From JBBRBB01 sp963830175 (GTDB taxonomy: Bacteria; Bacteroidota; Bacteroidia; Chitinophagales; Chitinophagaceae): a stretch of 64,000 nucleotides of DNA. Of this stretch, positions 1 through 9,164 are shown in pieces. The stretch lies in assembly GCA_963830175.1 (NCBI GenBank), contig CAWHKV010000005.1:38247-102246 (forward strand), given 5' to 3'. The notes under the pieces are model-generated. The model saw only the letters and a program-made list of their open reading frames with translations, did not search any database and was not told the DNA's origin. The translations under genes and the position numbers were made by a program. How positions within the stretch are numbered: position 1 is the stretch's first letter; the number at the start of each line of letters is the position of its first letter.

Positions 1-1
1 A

Positions 2-256
2 AAACCCATTCTTCATGCAATGATAGAGATAGGCGGTACAATGGTTAGAGGCGCAGATGTTCCCGGGGCTGAACCCATGCGAAGTGTTTACCTAACTCTG
101 AGGCCGCAAACAGCTGAGGAAGCAGAGCACATTTATAACCTGCTTACAGCGGAGGGACAAATATTTATGAAGATGGAAAAAACCTTTTTTGCAAACCGGT
201 TTGCCATGTTTCGCGATAAATTCGGAACCTCGTGGATGCTTCTGCATGAAAGTTAA
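2..256 (+). CDS. VOC-family (PhnB/glyoxalase-like) protein, 3' part
   Basis: This is the C-terminal part of a vicinal-oxygen-chelate protein of the PhnB type; the 5' end lies outside the window. The open frame runs back to base 2, and the codons before the first ATG at 20 encode ILHA, which continues a normal PhnB strand (ILHA followed by IEIGGT). The first visible ATG is therefore not the start. The segment carries the swapped beta-alpha-beta-beta-beta end of the fold, with RDKFGTSWML as the usual final strand. Family members bind metals or small molecules; no substrate can be inferred. A lipoprotein gene follows after about 47 nt on the same strand. Confidence 0.75.
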   Translation, partial: KPILHAMIEIGGTMVRGADVPGAEPMRSVYLTLRPQTAEEAEHIYNLLTAEGQIFMKMEKTFFANRFAMFRDKFGTSWMLLHES

Positions 257-303
257 AAACATGCATTCTTACCAATAATTTTTTTTTAATAAAGCAAATA
301 AAT

Positions 304-843
304 ATGCGCTTAGTATATCTGCTAATATGTATGGGAATGTTTCAATCATGCCAGACGAGCCCGCAAAAAGAAGTAAAAGAAAATCCATCTTTTACAGGTA
401 GCTGGAAGTTTGTTGCAGACCAGGAAATTGATAATAATAACCAGGTAAAAAATGAGGATACCAATGTACGTGGACTCTTGATTTATACAGATGAAGGAAA
501 AATGAGTGTGCAACTTTTGTGGCATGGAAGCAGGGCGTCGATGTTAACTGATTCAATCATGAACCAGGACGGAAAAGCGACCGGGGTTGGTATGGGTAAT
601 AACACCTGGACACCTGATCAAGCAAGAAAAATTATCGACACTTATGATGCTTATTTTGGGGACTACTCGGTTGACTGGAGTAATCATATTGTTACCCACA
701 CTATTAGTGCTAATCTTCGTCCTGAAAAAGAAGGCGCTGTTTATAAACGCGCTTATAATTTAGTTGGGGATACGTTGTATTTAAGAAGTGCAGATCCAGA
801 TACTACCATGCGGTGGCAAACCAAATGGATAAAAGTTAAATAA
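304..843 (+). CDS. Lipocalin-like lipoprotein
   Basis: This is a 179-residue predicted lipoprotein. The N-terminus is a short hydrophobic signal ending in a lipobox-like FQSC at residues 13-16, so the mature protein probably starts at Cys16 and is membrane-anchored. The segment from about residue 30 begins GSWKFVADQE and continues with GLLIYTDEGKMSV, which resembles the first strands of the small lipocalin-like domain found in many Bacteroidota proteins. The final strands include GDTLYLRS. Function is unknown; these domains are thought to bind small hydrophobic ligands. It has about 230 nt of non-coding sequence downstream and no obvious operon partner. Confidence 0.65.
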   Translation: MRLVYLLICMGMFQSCQTSPQKEVKENPSFTGSWKFVADQEIDNNNQVKNEDTNVRGLLIYTDEGKMSVQLLWHGSRASMLTDSIMNQDGKATGVGMGNNTWTPDQARKIIDTYDAYFGDYSVDWSNHIVTHTISANLRPEKEGAVYKRAYNLVGDTLYLRSADPDTTMRWQTKWIKVK

Positions 844-1013
844 TAAAAGATGGCGGAATTTTAAAACGGTCAGTTATAACAGGCATCAGCATCTGTATCT
901 TAAACTATGTAATTCAGCCCGATTAAAATTCCTGTTCTCCCTTTATAACCTTGCTTGTTTAGATGTTAAAAGGTTTAATAAAAAATAACATCGAAGGTGG
1001 TTTTGCGTCTTTT

Positions 1014-1027
1014 GTGACATATGTCAC
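1014..1027. promoter_or_regulatory. CRP/FNR-family palindrome upstream of cytochrome gene
   Basis: GTGACATATGTCAC is a perfect 14-bp palindrome. With its flanks it reads TGTGA-N6-TCACT, one base away from the classical CRP half-site layout TGTGA-N6-TCACA. It ends 67 bp before the chosen start of the diheme cytochrome gene, a normal distance for an activator site. The regulator is unknown; Crp/Fnr-family proteins of Bacteroidota are the natural candidates. Confidence 0.5.
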
Positions 1028-1094
1028 TTTATTTAAACATATTAATGTGCAACTTTAAATTCATTAATCATTGCCTTGCAAAATCCTGTTACAA

Positions 1095-2132
1095 ATGAAA
1101 AGATATTTGAAATCAGACTGGATAATGTACCTTATTATTTTGGGGGTGGTTCTTATAATTATAAAAGAAAGTTTAGAAAAAGATGAATTTATAAGCAATT
1201 CGTTTCCCACAGAGGAAATTATCAATGATTCTACCTGGGTTGCACCCAGCCTTTTTTCGGATCAAACTCTGGAAGGCAAAGCACGTGAAATGGTTATGTA
1301 TGGTGAAGATTTGATAGCACACACTGCCAAATATTTAGGACCAAATGGATCCGTAAAACAAATTAGCAATGGAATGAATTGCCAGAATTGCCACCTGGAT
1401 GCTGGTACCCGCCCGTGGGGAAATAATTACGGTGCAGTTGCATCTACTTACCCGAAATTCCGGGAGCGCAGTGGCGTAGTGGAAGGCATTTCTAAACGCG
1501 TAAACGATTGCCTGCAACGCAGCCTGAATGGACAGGCACTCGATACAACCAGTTACGAGATGTTATCGATTATCGCCTATATGAAATGGCTGGGACAAAA
1601 TGTTCCCAAAGGCGAAAAACCTAAGGGTGTTGGCCTAAATGAACTTCCATATTTAGACAGACCGGCAAATGCAGCGAATGGTACAATCATATTTAAAAAT
1701 AAATGTACAACCTGCCATGGCGATAATGGGCAGGGGTTAAAAAACGCTAACGACACAGGATATTTTTATCCGCCATTATGGGGAGATCATAGTTATAATA
1801 CAGGTGCAGGACTATTTAGGCTTTCCCGTTTTGCAGGCTACGTAAAAGACAACATGCCTTACAATCAGGCCAGCCACAAAGCACCTGCTTTATCTAACGA
1901 AGAAGCATGGGATGTAGCAGCTTTTGTAAACTCTCAACCCAGGCCAAATGCAGATCTTTCTAAAGATTGGCCAAATATTTCTGCCAAGCCATTTGATCAT
2001 CCTTTTGGGCCGTATACGGATGGTTTTAATGAACAACAACACAAATACGGTCCTTATGAGCCTATTGTGGCGAAGAAAAAAGAAATGAAAAAACAAGCAT
2101 CAGCATTAGAAAATAAAACATCAAAAAAATAA
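1095..2132 (+). CDS. Diheme c-type cytochrome, thiosulfate dehydrogenase (TsdA)-like
   Basis: The protein carries two heme c attachment sites, CQNCH and CTTCH. The first domain has the TsdA signature: NGMNCQNCHLDAGT, then YPKFRERSG, RVNDCLQRSLNG and an AYMKWL helix. The second is an ordinary cytochrome c domain beginning with NGTIIFKNKCTTCHGDNGQG and containing MPYN. TsdA enzymes oxidise thiosulfate to tetrathionate or run the reverse reaction in the periplasm. An N-terminal hydrophobic segment (MYLIILGVVLIII) is a membrane anchor or signal. I place the start at 1095 (MKRYLK) rather than the ATG at 1071, because the anchor then sits in the usual place. The SoxB-like gene follows by 66 nt. The family is well supported; the actual substrate is inferred. 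Confidence 0.8.
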   Translation: MKRYLKSDWIMYLIILGVVLIIIKESLEKDEFISNSFPTEEIINDSTWVAPSLFSDQTLEGKAREMVMYGEDLIAHTAKYLGPNGSVKQISNGMNCQNCHLDAGTRPWGNNYGAVASTYPKFRERSGVVEGISKRVNDCLQRSLNGQALDTTSYEMLSIIAYMKWLGQNVPKGEKPKGVGLNELPYLDRPANAANGTIIFKNKCTTCHGDNGQGLKNANDTGYFYPPLWGDHSYNTGAGLFRLSRFAGYVKDNMPYNQASHKAPALSNEEAWDVAAFVNSQPRPNADLSKDWPNISAKPFDHPFGPYTDGFNEQQHKYGPYEPIVAKKKEMKKQASALENKTSKK

Positions 2133-2198
2133 ACAAGATTATAAACCTTATGAATGTTTTAATATGAATAGCATGTAGGTTTTTATAAAAAGTATTGT

Positions 2199-3901
2199 AT
2201 GACGACTAACAATAACAGCAGAAGAAATTTTTTAAAATTCTCAACATTAGCAGGACTTGGAATTACTACTAACCCGTTATCTGCATTTTCTTCATCAACA
2301 CATCAACAAAAACACATGACAACAACAGATACAACAGTAAAAAAGGCACAAGAGGTTGTAACGTTATTGCAAACAACAGATGTGCATTGCCAGTTGCATC
2401 CCCATGATGAGTTGTTTTGGGAAAATGATAAAGCAGTTTTTCGTAAGACAGGCGGGTATGCCAATATCGGAACCTACTTTGATATGGCCCGAGAAAAAAA
2501 TCCAAACACATTCATTATCGATACCGGCGATATGTTTCAGGGAAGCGAATTAAGTGTAAAGACTACCGGCAAAGCCTTGCAGCCAATTTTAAATGCATTG
2601 AATTATGATCTGTACATTCCCGGTAACTGGGAAGTGGTGTATTACAAAGAAAATATGCTGAAGCTGATGGGTGGCTTACGCGCACCTAAAATATGCACCA
2701 ACATGTATCACGATTTGGGCGATAAGAAAAAGGGAGAGTTGATCTTTCAACCATATTATACCTGGAGTGCAGCCGGCATTAAAATTGGGTTTGTAAGCTA
2801 TACCGATCCGTTAGTACCAGTTCGGCAATCCCCTGCATATAGCGAAGGTATTATTTATACTTTCCCGGAAGAAAATCTGCAACACTATGTAAAGATTTTG
2901 CGCGAACAGGAACAGTGCGATTTCGTGATTTTATTATCGCACCTGGGATTATCGCAACAAATTGCATTGGCAAATAAACCTGAGTGCAAAGGAGTTGATT
3001 ATATTTTTGGAGGCGATACGCATGAAAGGGTGCGCAAACCTATTGAATGCAAATACAGTAAGGTAGTGGAGCCCGGCGCATTCGGATCGTTTGTTGGACG
3101 GCTTGACCTAATTGTAGAAAATGGCAAAATTGTTCAGGATGTTTATACGCTTGATGAAGTAGATTCTAATCGGTATCATCCCAAGCAAGCTATACAAGCC
3201 ATCATAACACAAAATGAAGGTCCGCTACAGCAGGATATAACCCGGGTAGTTGGCTACAGCACCATTCCTTTGTACCGGTATTTTGTTGTGGAAAATACTA
3301 TTGATACCCTCATCATTGATGCATTGATGTGGAAAATAAAACCTGATATTGTTTTGTCGAATGGTTTTAGATTTTGTCCCCCTAACAGTACGCCGGATGC
3401 AACCGGAAACATTCCTATAACTGAAGGATATGTTTATGATATGCTGCCTGTGGACAGTACGGTTAGAACCGCAAAGGTTTCCGGAAAACAAATTCATCAG
3501 TGGCTGGAAAAAGAGTTGAACAATGTTTTTGCAAAAGATGCTTCTAAGACGATTAGGAGGCTGGGTGGTTAAATTTAAAGGAATGAAAGTGGAATTTAAA
3601 GCTTTTGAAGAATTGGGTAACCGTGTAAAAGAAGTAACCGTAAATGGTGAAAAATCTAGATGCTGATAAATTATATGTTGTGAGTGCCTGCGAACGTGAA
3701 GGCGATCCCGAAAATATGCTTTGCCGAATGCCTGATGTTAAAGACGCAACAAATACATCGCATACCTTGCATGAAGTGATGAAGGAATACCTTGCAGAGC
3801 ATTCACCCGTAACCCCAAAGCCAGAAGGCAATGCTATTATTTTAGATGCACCACAGGATCTGTTAACACAAGTAACGGGCGTGGATTATACTTTTGTTTA
3901 A
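2199..3901 (+). CDS. SoxB-like secreted metallophosphoesterase/5'-nucleotidase (frameshifted as assembled)
   Basis: The N-terminus SRRNFLKFSTLAGLG is a twin-arginine signal, so the enzyme should be exported folded. The metallophosphoesterase motifs follow in order: TTDVHCQLHP, DTGDMFQGS, PGNWEVVY, LLSHLGLSQ and GGDTHERV. The NWE motif has Trp where ordinary 5'-nucleotidases have GNHE; SoxB thiosulfohydrolases also have Trp there (HWEFTYG). The first frame stops at 3572. One-base shifts near 3548 and near 3652 restore DASKRLGGWVVKFKGM and VNGEKLDADKLYVV and carry the C-terminal 5'-nucleotidase domain to 3901. The neighbouring TsdA-like cytochrome supports a sulfur role, but a nucleotidase cannot be excluded. 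The two shifts are either sequencing errors or real decay. Confidence 0.75.
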
Positions 3902-3926
3902 TAGCAGACATTAATTATTTTAGAAG

Positions 3927-3959
3927 GGCAATGTTTCCAATAACATTGCCTTTTGTTTT
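3927..3959 (+). terminator. Rho-independent terminator after SoxB-like gene
   Basis: GGCAATGTT and AACATTGCC form a perfect 9-bp stem around a 6-base loop, followed by TTTTGTTTT. It lies 25 nt after the SoxB-like stop codon and closes the cytochrome/SoxB unit. Confidence 0.8.
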
Positions 3960-4134
3960 ACAAAGCAGTTGCTCTTTCCCGCAGGGGGATAAAGCTAAAA
4001 TGGTTTAGTGTTTTGAACCAAATACCTGTATGAAATTTAATCTTACCAAATTATGTACTATACCTTTTAAAACTACTTCGTTTATCTTAGGGATTATATT
4101 TTAAACAATAAATTTTAATGAAGTAAATTTTATT

Positions 4135-4629
4135 ATGACCCAAACTAACAAAGCACTCGTAATGTTTTTTCTAACAATTGGAATTTGTTTTACATGCTCC
4201 GCACGGCAAAATTTTGAAAAGACCGATAATAAATACATCCCGGTTTCGCAGGCGCTATATGATACGGTTGCACATTTAGACAGTATATTTTTTGATGCTT
4301 TTAATAACCAAAACATTGAAATTCAAAAAGAGATGTTTTCAACCGATGTGGAGTTTTTTCATGATGCCGGCGGGCTCGCCACATATGAACAGGTTATTAA
4401 AAACACGCAAAGACTTTTCGATATGAACAACGGGTTAAAAAGAACCCTGGTTCCCGGCAGCATGGAAGTCTATCCTATAAAAGATTATGGCGCCCTTCAA
4501 ATTGGCAGACACCGTTTTTGCCATATGGAAAATGGAAAAGATGATTGCGGTACTTTCAAATTTATAAATGTCTGGCAAAAAAAAGATGGCACCTGGCAAT
4601 TATCGAGAGTAATAAGTTACGATCATTAA
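4135..4629 (+). CDS. Secreted DUF4440/NTF2-like protein
   Basis: This is a 164-residue protein with an N-terminal hydrophobic stretch (ALVMFFLTIGICFTC) that looks like a signal, possibly a lipoprotein signal ending at a Cys. Residues from about 45 form a cone-shaped NTF2-like domain: DSIFFDAFNNQNIE, then FSTDVEFFHDAGG, and the closing strands VWQKKDGTWQLSRVISYDH. DUF4440 and SnoaL-like domains act as small enzymes or ligand-binding folds, and nothing here shows a substrate. The gene is alone between a terminator at 3950 and the histidine kinase at 4684. Confidence 0.7.
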   Translation: MTQTNKALVMFFLTIGICFTCSARQNFEKTDNKYIPVSQALYDTVAHLDSIFFDAFNNQNIEIQKEMFSTDVEFFHDAGGLATYEQVIKNTQRLFDMNNGLKRTLVPGSMEVYPIKDYGALQIGRHRFCHMENGKDDCGTFKFINVWQKKDGTWQLSRVISYDH

Positions 4630-4683
4630 ATGTTTCTTTCTTAACGCAATTGTGTTATTCCATTTATTATTATTGCAGCATAA

Positions 4684-7116
4684 ATGAAATCCAGCAATCA
4701 TAATCTGAAGTTTAATTTTCTTTCAGGCGGTGGAGAAATGGGTCGGTTGATCCGCGCAAAAGACTGGAGCCAGACCCCATTAGGAGACCCGGAAGGCTGG
4801 CCACAAAGTTTACGAACCATGATTTCTGTAATGCTCGATAATCCTTTCGGCATGTACATAGCATGGGGCAAAGAATATACGCAGATTTATAATGATGGCT
4901 ACCGCCCTATTCTCGGCGAAACAAAGCATCCCAGGGCATTAGGCATTAGTACCAAAGAAACTTTTGCGGAAATATGGAACATCATTGAATCGATGTTTGA
5001 AGGTGTTATGAAGGGTGTACCTGTTGGGTTTCCCGACTTTATGCTACCCCTTAACAGGAATGGATATATTGAAAATTGTTACTTTGATTTTGCATACAGC
5101 CCCATAAGAATGGAAAATGGAGAAGTGGGTGGTGTTTTGGTAACAGTAATTGAAACCACAAATAAAAAAAAGGCCGAGGAAGCCCTAAAAGAAAGCAATA
5201 AACTTTTGCAATTTGCTATAGATGCAACAGATCTTGCTACATGGGAAATTGATCCGGTTACCAAAATGTTTTCAGGGGATAATAGGTTAAAAAACTGGCA
5301 TGGACTTTCCGAATCAGAAGACTTTGAACCTGAAACCGGTCTTAACGCAGTTTATGAACAAGACCGGGAAATGCTTGTTAAAGCAATTAATGAAGCCTTA
5401 GATTTTTCGTCTGGTGGGCTTTTCAACATCGATTATACCATTATTAATCCTGTAAACCAGCAACTACGTATTGTAAGGGCAAAGGGGAAAGTGTTGTTTA
5501 ATGAAGAAAAAGCACCATTGAAATTTACAGGCACATTACAAAATGTAACGGATGAGGTAATGGCCAACAGGAAGCGGGAAGAAAATGAAAGAAACCTGCG
5601 GCTGATGATTTTACAGGCACCTATTGCTATTGCCATATTGAGGGGTGATAACTATATTGTTGAGATTGCAAATACCAAGGCGTTGCAATTATGGGGTAGA
5701 AAAGAAGAAGAAGTTTTAAATAAACCTGTTCTTGAAGCCATGCCTGAACTCGAAGGGCAGGGAATAAAAGAACTATTAGATGGTGTAAGGCTTACCGGTA
5801 AACGGTTTGCAACCGACGAACTTCCTGTACAACTGATGCGAAATGAAATCCTGGAAACCATTTATATCAATTTTTCTTATGAAGCGCTTTACGATGCCGA
5901 CCAAAAAATAAATGGTATCATGGCTATTGGTTTTGATGTTTCCCAACAAGTAATTGCCAGGAAAAAAGTAGAAGAGGCAGAGCAAAAATCCCGGCTCGCT
6001 ATTAACTCTGCAGAACTTGGGGTATACGAAATAGAATACGCAACCAATCAAATGGTTACCGACAAACGTTTTAAAGAAATATGGGAAGTGGAGACCGATG
6101 TTACCAGAAATGAATATGCATCAAGCATTCATCCCGATGATATGAAAGCAAGACTGGAAGCGCATAAAAATTCGCTGATTACAGGGCAACTAGATTACCA
6201 GGCAAGAATAATTAGAAAAGATAAATCTGTAAAGTGGTTGCGGATAATGGGAACAGTTATTTATGATGACGCAAAAACACCCGTTAAACTTATAGGTGTA
6301 ATCCAGGACATTTCAGAATCAGCAGAGGCCAGAAAGAAAATAGAAGAGGTTGTTGAAAACCGCACGAAAGAATTAACAGAGGTGAATGACTCACTTGAAA
6401 AAATGAATAAAGAACTGCAGTCTTTCGCCTATATTTCAAGCCACGATCTGCAGGAACCTCTAAGAAAAATTCAAACCTTCGCCTCCCAGATATTAGAAAA
6501 AGAGCAGGACAGGTTGAGTGAAAGTGGTAAGGATAAGTTTCACCGTATGCAGAAGGCGGCCAACAGAATGCAAACACTGATAGATGATTTACTGGCTTAT
6601 TCCCGTACAAGTACATCAGACAGAAAATTCGAAAACACCAACCTGCACAACCTTTTGGTTGAGATTCAGGATGATCTTAAAGAAGAGTTACAAAACCTGC
6701 ATGCAGTTGTTGAAAACCACCTTGCCTGCGAAATAAATATCATTCCTTTTCAATTCAGGCAATTATTGTTTAATCTCATCAGCAATGCATTAAAATTTGC
6801 GAGGAAAAACAATCCGCCACACGTAATTATAAAAAGTGAAATATTTACTGGCAATAAAGAAATTCATCCGAAACTGGAGAATGAAAAAACGTATTGTCAC
6901 ATTTTAGTATCGGATAACGGTATCGGATTCGAGCAACGTTTTAGCGAACAAATTTTCGATGTTTTCCAGCGCCTGCATGGCAGGGAACAATATAAAGGAA
7001 CAGGAATTGGCCTTGCAATCGTTAAAAAGATCGTTGAGAATCACCAGGGAGTTATTACGGCTACCGGGGCACCTAATATAGGAGCCACTTTCAATATTTA
7101 CATTCCGGTTTTATAA
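4684..7116 (+). CDS. Multi-PAS sensor histidine kinase
   Basis: This is an 810-residue kinase without a clear transmembrane segment, so probably cytoplasmic. The N-terminal 150 residues form a PAS/GAF-like input module (DWSQTPLGDPEGWPQSLRTM), a common opening in Bacteroidota kinases. It is followed by about three PAS/PAC units, each closing with patterns such as VQDISESAEARKKIEE. The catalytic core has the H-box SSHDLQEPLRK (His587), the N-box NLISNALKFARKN, G1 DNGIGFE and G2 GTGIGLAIVKKI. There is no receiver domain and no response regulator gene next to it, so its partner is encoded elsewhere. The signal sensed cannot be read from the sequence. Confidence 0.9.
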   Translation: MKSSNHNLKFNFLSGGGEMGRLIRAKDWSQTPLGDPEGWPQSLRTMISVMLDNPFGMYIAWGKEYTQIYNDGYRPILGETKHPRALGISTKETFAEIWNIIESMFEGVMKGVPVGFPDFMLPLNRNGYIENCYFDFAYSPIRMENGEVGGVLVTVIETTNKKKAEEALKESNKLLQFAIDATDLATWEIDPVTKMFSGDNRLKNWHGLSESEDFEPETGLNAVYEQDREMLVKAINEALDFSSGGLFNIDYTIINPVNQQLRIVRAKGKVLFNEEKAPLKFTGTLQNVTDEVMANRKREENERNLRLMILQAPIAIAILRGDNYIVEIANTKALQLWGRKEEEVLNKPVLEAMPELEGQGIKELLDGVRLTGKRFATDELPVQLMRNEILETIYINFSYEALYDADQKINGIMAIGFDVSQQVIARKKVEEAEQKSRLAINSAELGVYEIEYATNQMVTDKRFKEIWEVETDVTRNEYASSIHPDDMKARLEAHKNSLITGQLDYQARIIRKDKSVKWLRIMGTVIYDDAKTPVKLIGVIQDISESAEARKKIEEVVENRTKELTEVNDSLEKMNKELQSFAYISSHDLQEPLRKIQTFASQILEKEQDRLSESGKDKFHRMQKAANRMQTLIDDLLAYSRTSTSDRKFENTNLHNLLVEIQDDLKEELQNLHAVVENHLACEINIIPFQFRQLLFNLISNALKFARKNNPPHVIIKSEIFTGNKEIHPKLENEKTYCHILVSDNGIGFEQRFSEQIFDVFQRLHGREQYKGTGIGLAIVKKIVENHQGVITATGAPNIGATFNIYIPVL

Positions 7117-7143
7117 CCAAATACAGTTATATAATTTCTTATT

Positions 7144-7500
7144 ATGCTAACAAATATTCATCCTAAACTACCCATGCGTAACAAAGAAATTTCAAAAAAA
7201 TTTTATCTAAATAATTTGGGGTTTCAACTTTATGGCGATAATGATTATGATGGATACCTGATGATTGAAAAAGACAATATTCAAATTCATTTTTTTGAAT
7301 TTGCCTTACTTGATCCAAAAGAAAATTATGGCCAGGTATATATACGTACCAATGATATTGATAACCTATACCAAACATGGTTAACACAAAATGTTTCCAT
7401 CCATCCAGCGGGTCATTTGCAAATAAAACCATGGGGACAAAAGGAATTTTCCCTGTTAGACCCTGATAATAATTTGCTCACTTTTGGGCAGGATATTTAA
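7144..7500 (+). CDS. VOC-family bleomycin-resistance-like protein
   Basis: This is a 118-residue single-domain VOC protein. It shows the two beta-alpha-beta-beta-beta halves: KFYLNNLGFQL at the start, IQIHFFEF in the middle, VYIRTNDIDNLY opening the second half, and the closing pattern WGQKEFSLLDPDNNLLTFGQ. That layout matches the bleomycin-binding and glyoxalase-like subgroup. It starts 28 nt after the histidine kinase stop codon. The family includes resistance proteins and isomerases; the true ligand is unknown. Confidence 0.8.
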   Translation: MLTNIHPKLPMRNKEISKKFYLNNLGFQLYGDNDYDGYLMIEKDNIQIHFFEFALLDPKENYGQVYIRTNDIDNLYQTWLTQNVSIHPAGHLQIKPWGQKEFSLLDPDNNLLTFGQDI

Positions 7501-7630
7501 AATCCTTCTACTTACTTCTGTACTGTTGCCTAAAATTTCAAGATGATTGCAATACTTCATTTTTCAAGAGGACTGAAAATATATAAGGTAATAAATACGT
7601 ATTTTTATACTAACTCATTTCTATTCCCAA

Positions 7631-8212
7631 ATGAATACCAAAGTTGATTTTTACTTTGAAAAAGCCGGTAAATGGCAGCATGAAACAGAAAGATTAAGGA
7701 AAATTGCCCTTGACTGCGGGCTTACAGAAGAATTAAAATGGGGTGTGCCCTGTTACACTTATCAAAACCATAATATAGTATTGATTCATGTATTTAAAGA
7801 ATATTGTGCATTACTATTTTTTAAAGGTGTGCTTTTAAATAATGATCATAATTTGTTGGTACAACAAACTAAAAATGTGCAGGCAGCACGGCAAATAAGA
7901 TTTACAGCACTAAAGGAAATTGAAACGCAGGAAAAGAATATTAAAAGAACAATTTTTGAAGCTATAGAAGTTGAAAAAGCGGGGTTAAAGGTTGAACTTA
8001 AAAAAACCAATGACTTTTCCATCCCTACAGAATTCAATGAACGATTAAAAAAGCAACCTGCCTTAAAAACAGCATTCAATAAGTTAACCCCCGGCAGGCA
8101 GAGAGCTTACCTGTTGCATTTTTCCCAGCCAAAACAATCTAAAACCCGGGAGGCGCGTATAGACAAAAGCACTGCACAAATACTTGCAGGTAAGGGATTG
8201 AACGATGTGTAA
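7631..8212 (+). CDS. YdeI-family protein (DUF1801 plus OmdA-like tail)
   Basis: This 193-residue cytoplasmic protein begins with the DUF1801 pattern: VDFYFEKAGKWQHETERLRKIAL, then LKWGVPCYTYQ and CALLFFKGVLL. The second half has the OmdA/YdeI-type tail with F-E-R-LKKQPALKTAFNKLTPGRQRAYLLHF and a basic end (KTREARIDKS). Family members are stress-associated proteins of unknown biochemical role. It stands alone, with a tail-to-tail gene at 8241 on the other strand. Confidence 0.8.
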   Translation: MNTKVDFYFEKAGKWQHETERLRKIALDCGLTEELKWGVPCYTYQNHNIVLIHVFKEYCALLFFKGVLLNNDHNLLVQQTKNVQAARQIRFTALKEIETQEKNIKRTIFEAIEVEKAGLKVELKKTNDFSIPTEFNERLKKQPALKTAFNKLTPGRQRAYLLHFSQPKQSKTREARIDKSTAQILAGKGLNDV

Positions 8213-8240
8213 AAGTCGCAATGCCATTTAACAATTTAAA

Positions 8241-8957
8241 TTATTTCATTCGATCATTTATTTGAACCGGCTTTTTCTTATTACGCATAAGCAACCATGC
8301 GAAAACAAGCATACAAACTGATATCCCTAAAAATGTATAATTACCGGAATCGTGATCAGGTGCATATTCTATTACATTATGCAATGCCAGTAAATGATGA
8401 TCAATAACACCTTCAACTATATTAAACAAACCCCATCCAGCCAGTAACCCCGAGGCTAATAGTTTTCCTGACCGGTCAACATCCTCCCTTAACATTAATT
8501 TCCATAGCAGCATCACTCCTATTAGTGTTACTATTAAACAGAATGCGTGAAAGATGCCATCCCAAAACATGTTTACACTCTTACCAATATAATTTGTTGC
8601 AGGAATTTTATTAGATAACATTTCATGCACCTGAAATATTTGATGCAATACTATTCCATCAATAAAACCACCAAAACCAATACCTAAAATAATAGATGCA
8701 GTGAATAAGGGAACCGGTGAAAGTACTTTCAAATTCGGATTAGCTGCAACAGTATTTCTATATCTTTTATTTGTTAATGCAACCAATACTCCAACTATAA
8801 CCGAAAGAACTATAAATGCGGAAAGCATTAATAATAAATTAGGATAAAACCGGCTATTATAAATGGCATCCTTAACTTCTTCATTACAAAGCGGGCATGC
8901 AAAAGCATTAGAAAAAATTCCAATTAGCAATACAGCACATAATACTTTTTTCTTCAT
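8241..8957 (-). CDS. DUF2243 integral membrane protein
   Basis: This 238-residue protein has an N-terminal signal or first helix (VLCAVLLIGIFSNAFA) followed by a CPLC pair and then four to five further hydrophobic segments. The DUF2243 hallmark GIGFGGFIDGIVLHQIFQVHEM is present, with DGIFHAF and EGVIDHHLLALHNV further on; the conserved histidines suggest metal binding within the membrane. Function of the family is not established. The N-terminal CxxC segment (ACPLC) is an addition to the core family. The gene converges with the YdeI gene. Confidence 0.8.
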   Translation of the reverse strand: MKKKVLCAVLLIGIFSNAFACPLCNEEVKDAIYNSRFYPNLLLMLSAFIVLSVIVGVLVALTNKRYRNTVAANPNLKVLSPVPLFTASIILGIGFGGFIDGIVLHQIFQVHEMLSNKIPATNYIGKSVNMFWDGIFHAFCLIVTLIGVMLLWKLMLREDVDRSGKLLASGLLAGWGLFNIVEGVIDHHLLALHNVIEYAPDHDSGNYTFLGISVCMLVFAWLLMRNKKKPVQINDRMK

Positions 8958-9164
8958 AAAATATTATTTACAATCTTCAGCAATATTATTGTTTTACGGA
9001 TCAATAAAAGTGACATTTTATAGTCAGGAAAAACAAAAAATTGCTTTATTTTATTTTTGTCCCTGATTAAAAGAGTTTCTAATTTTTCTTCCTAAAATCG
9101 CATTCCGGTTTCAATTCTATTTGTACCTTTTGCCTTCATTAATTTTAATCACTTAAATATAATT

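Noticed and set aside
6290..6616. Minus-strand frame within the histidine kinase gene
   Set aside because: It lies opposite the conserved H-box region of the kinase; its sequence shows no domain.
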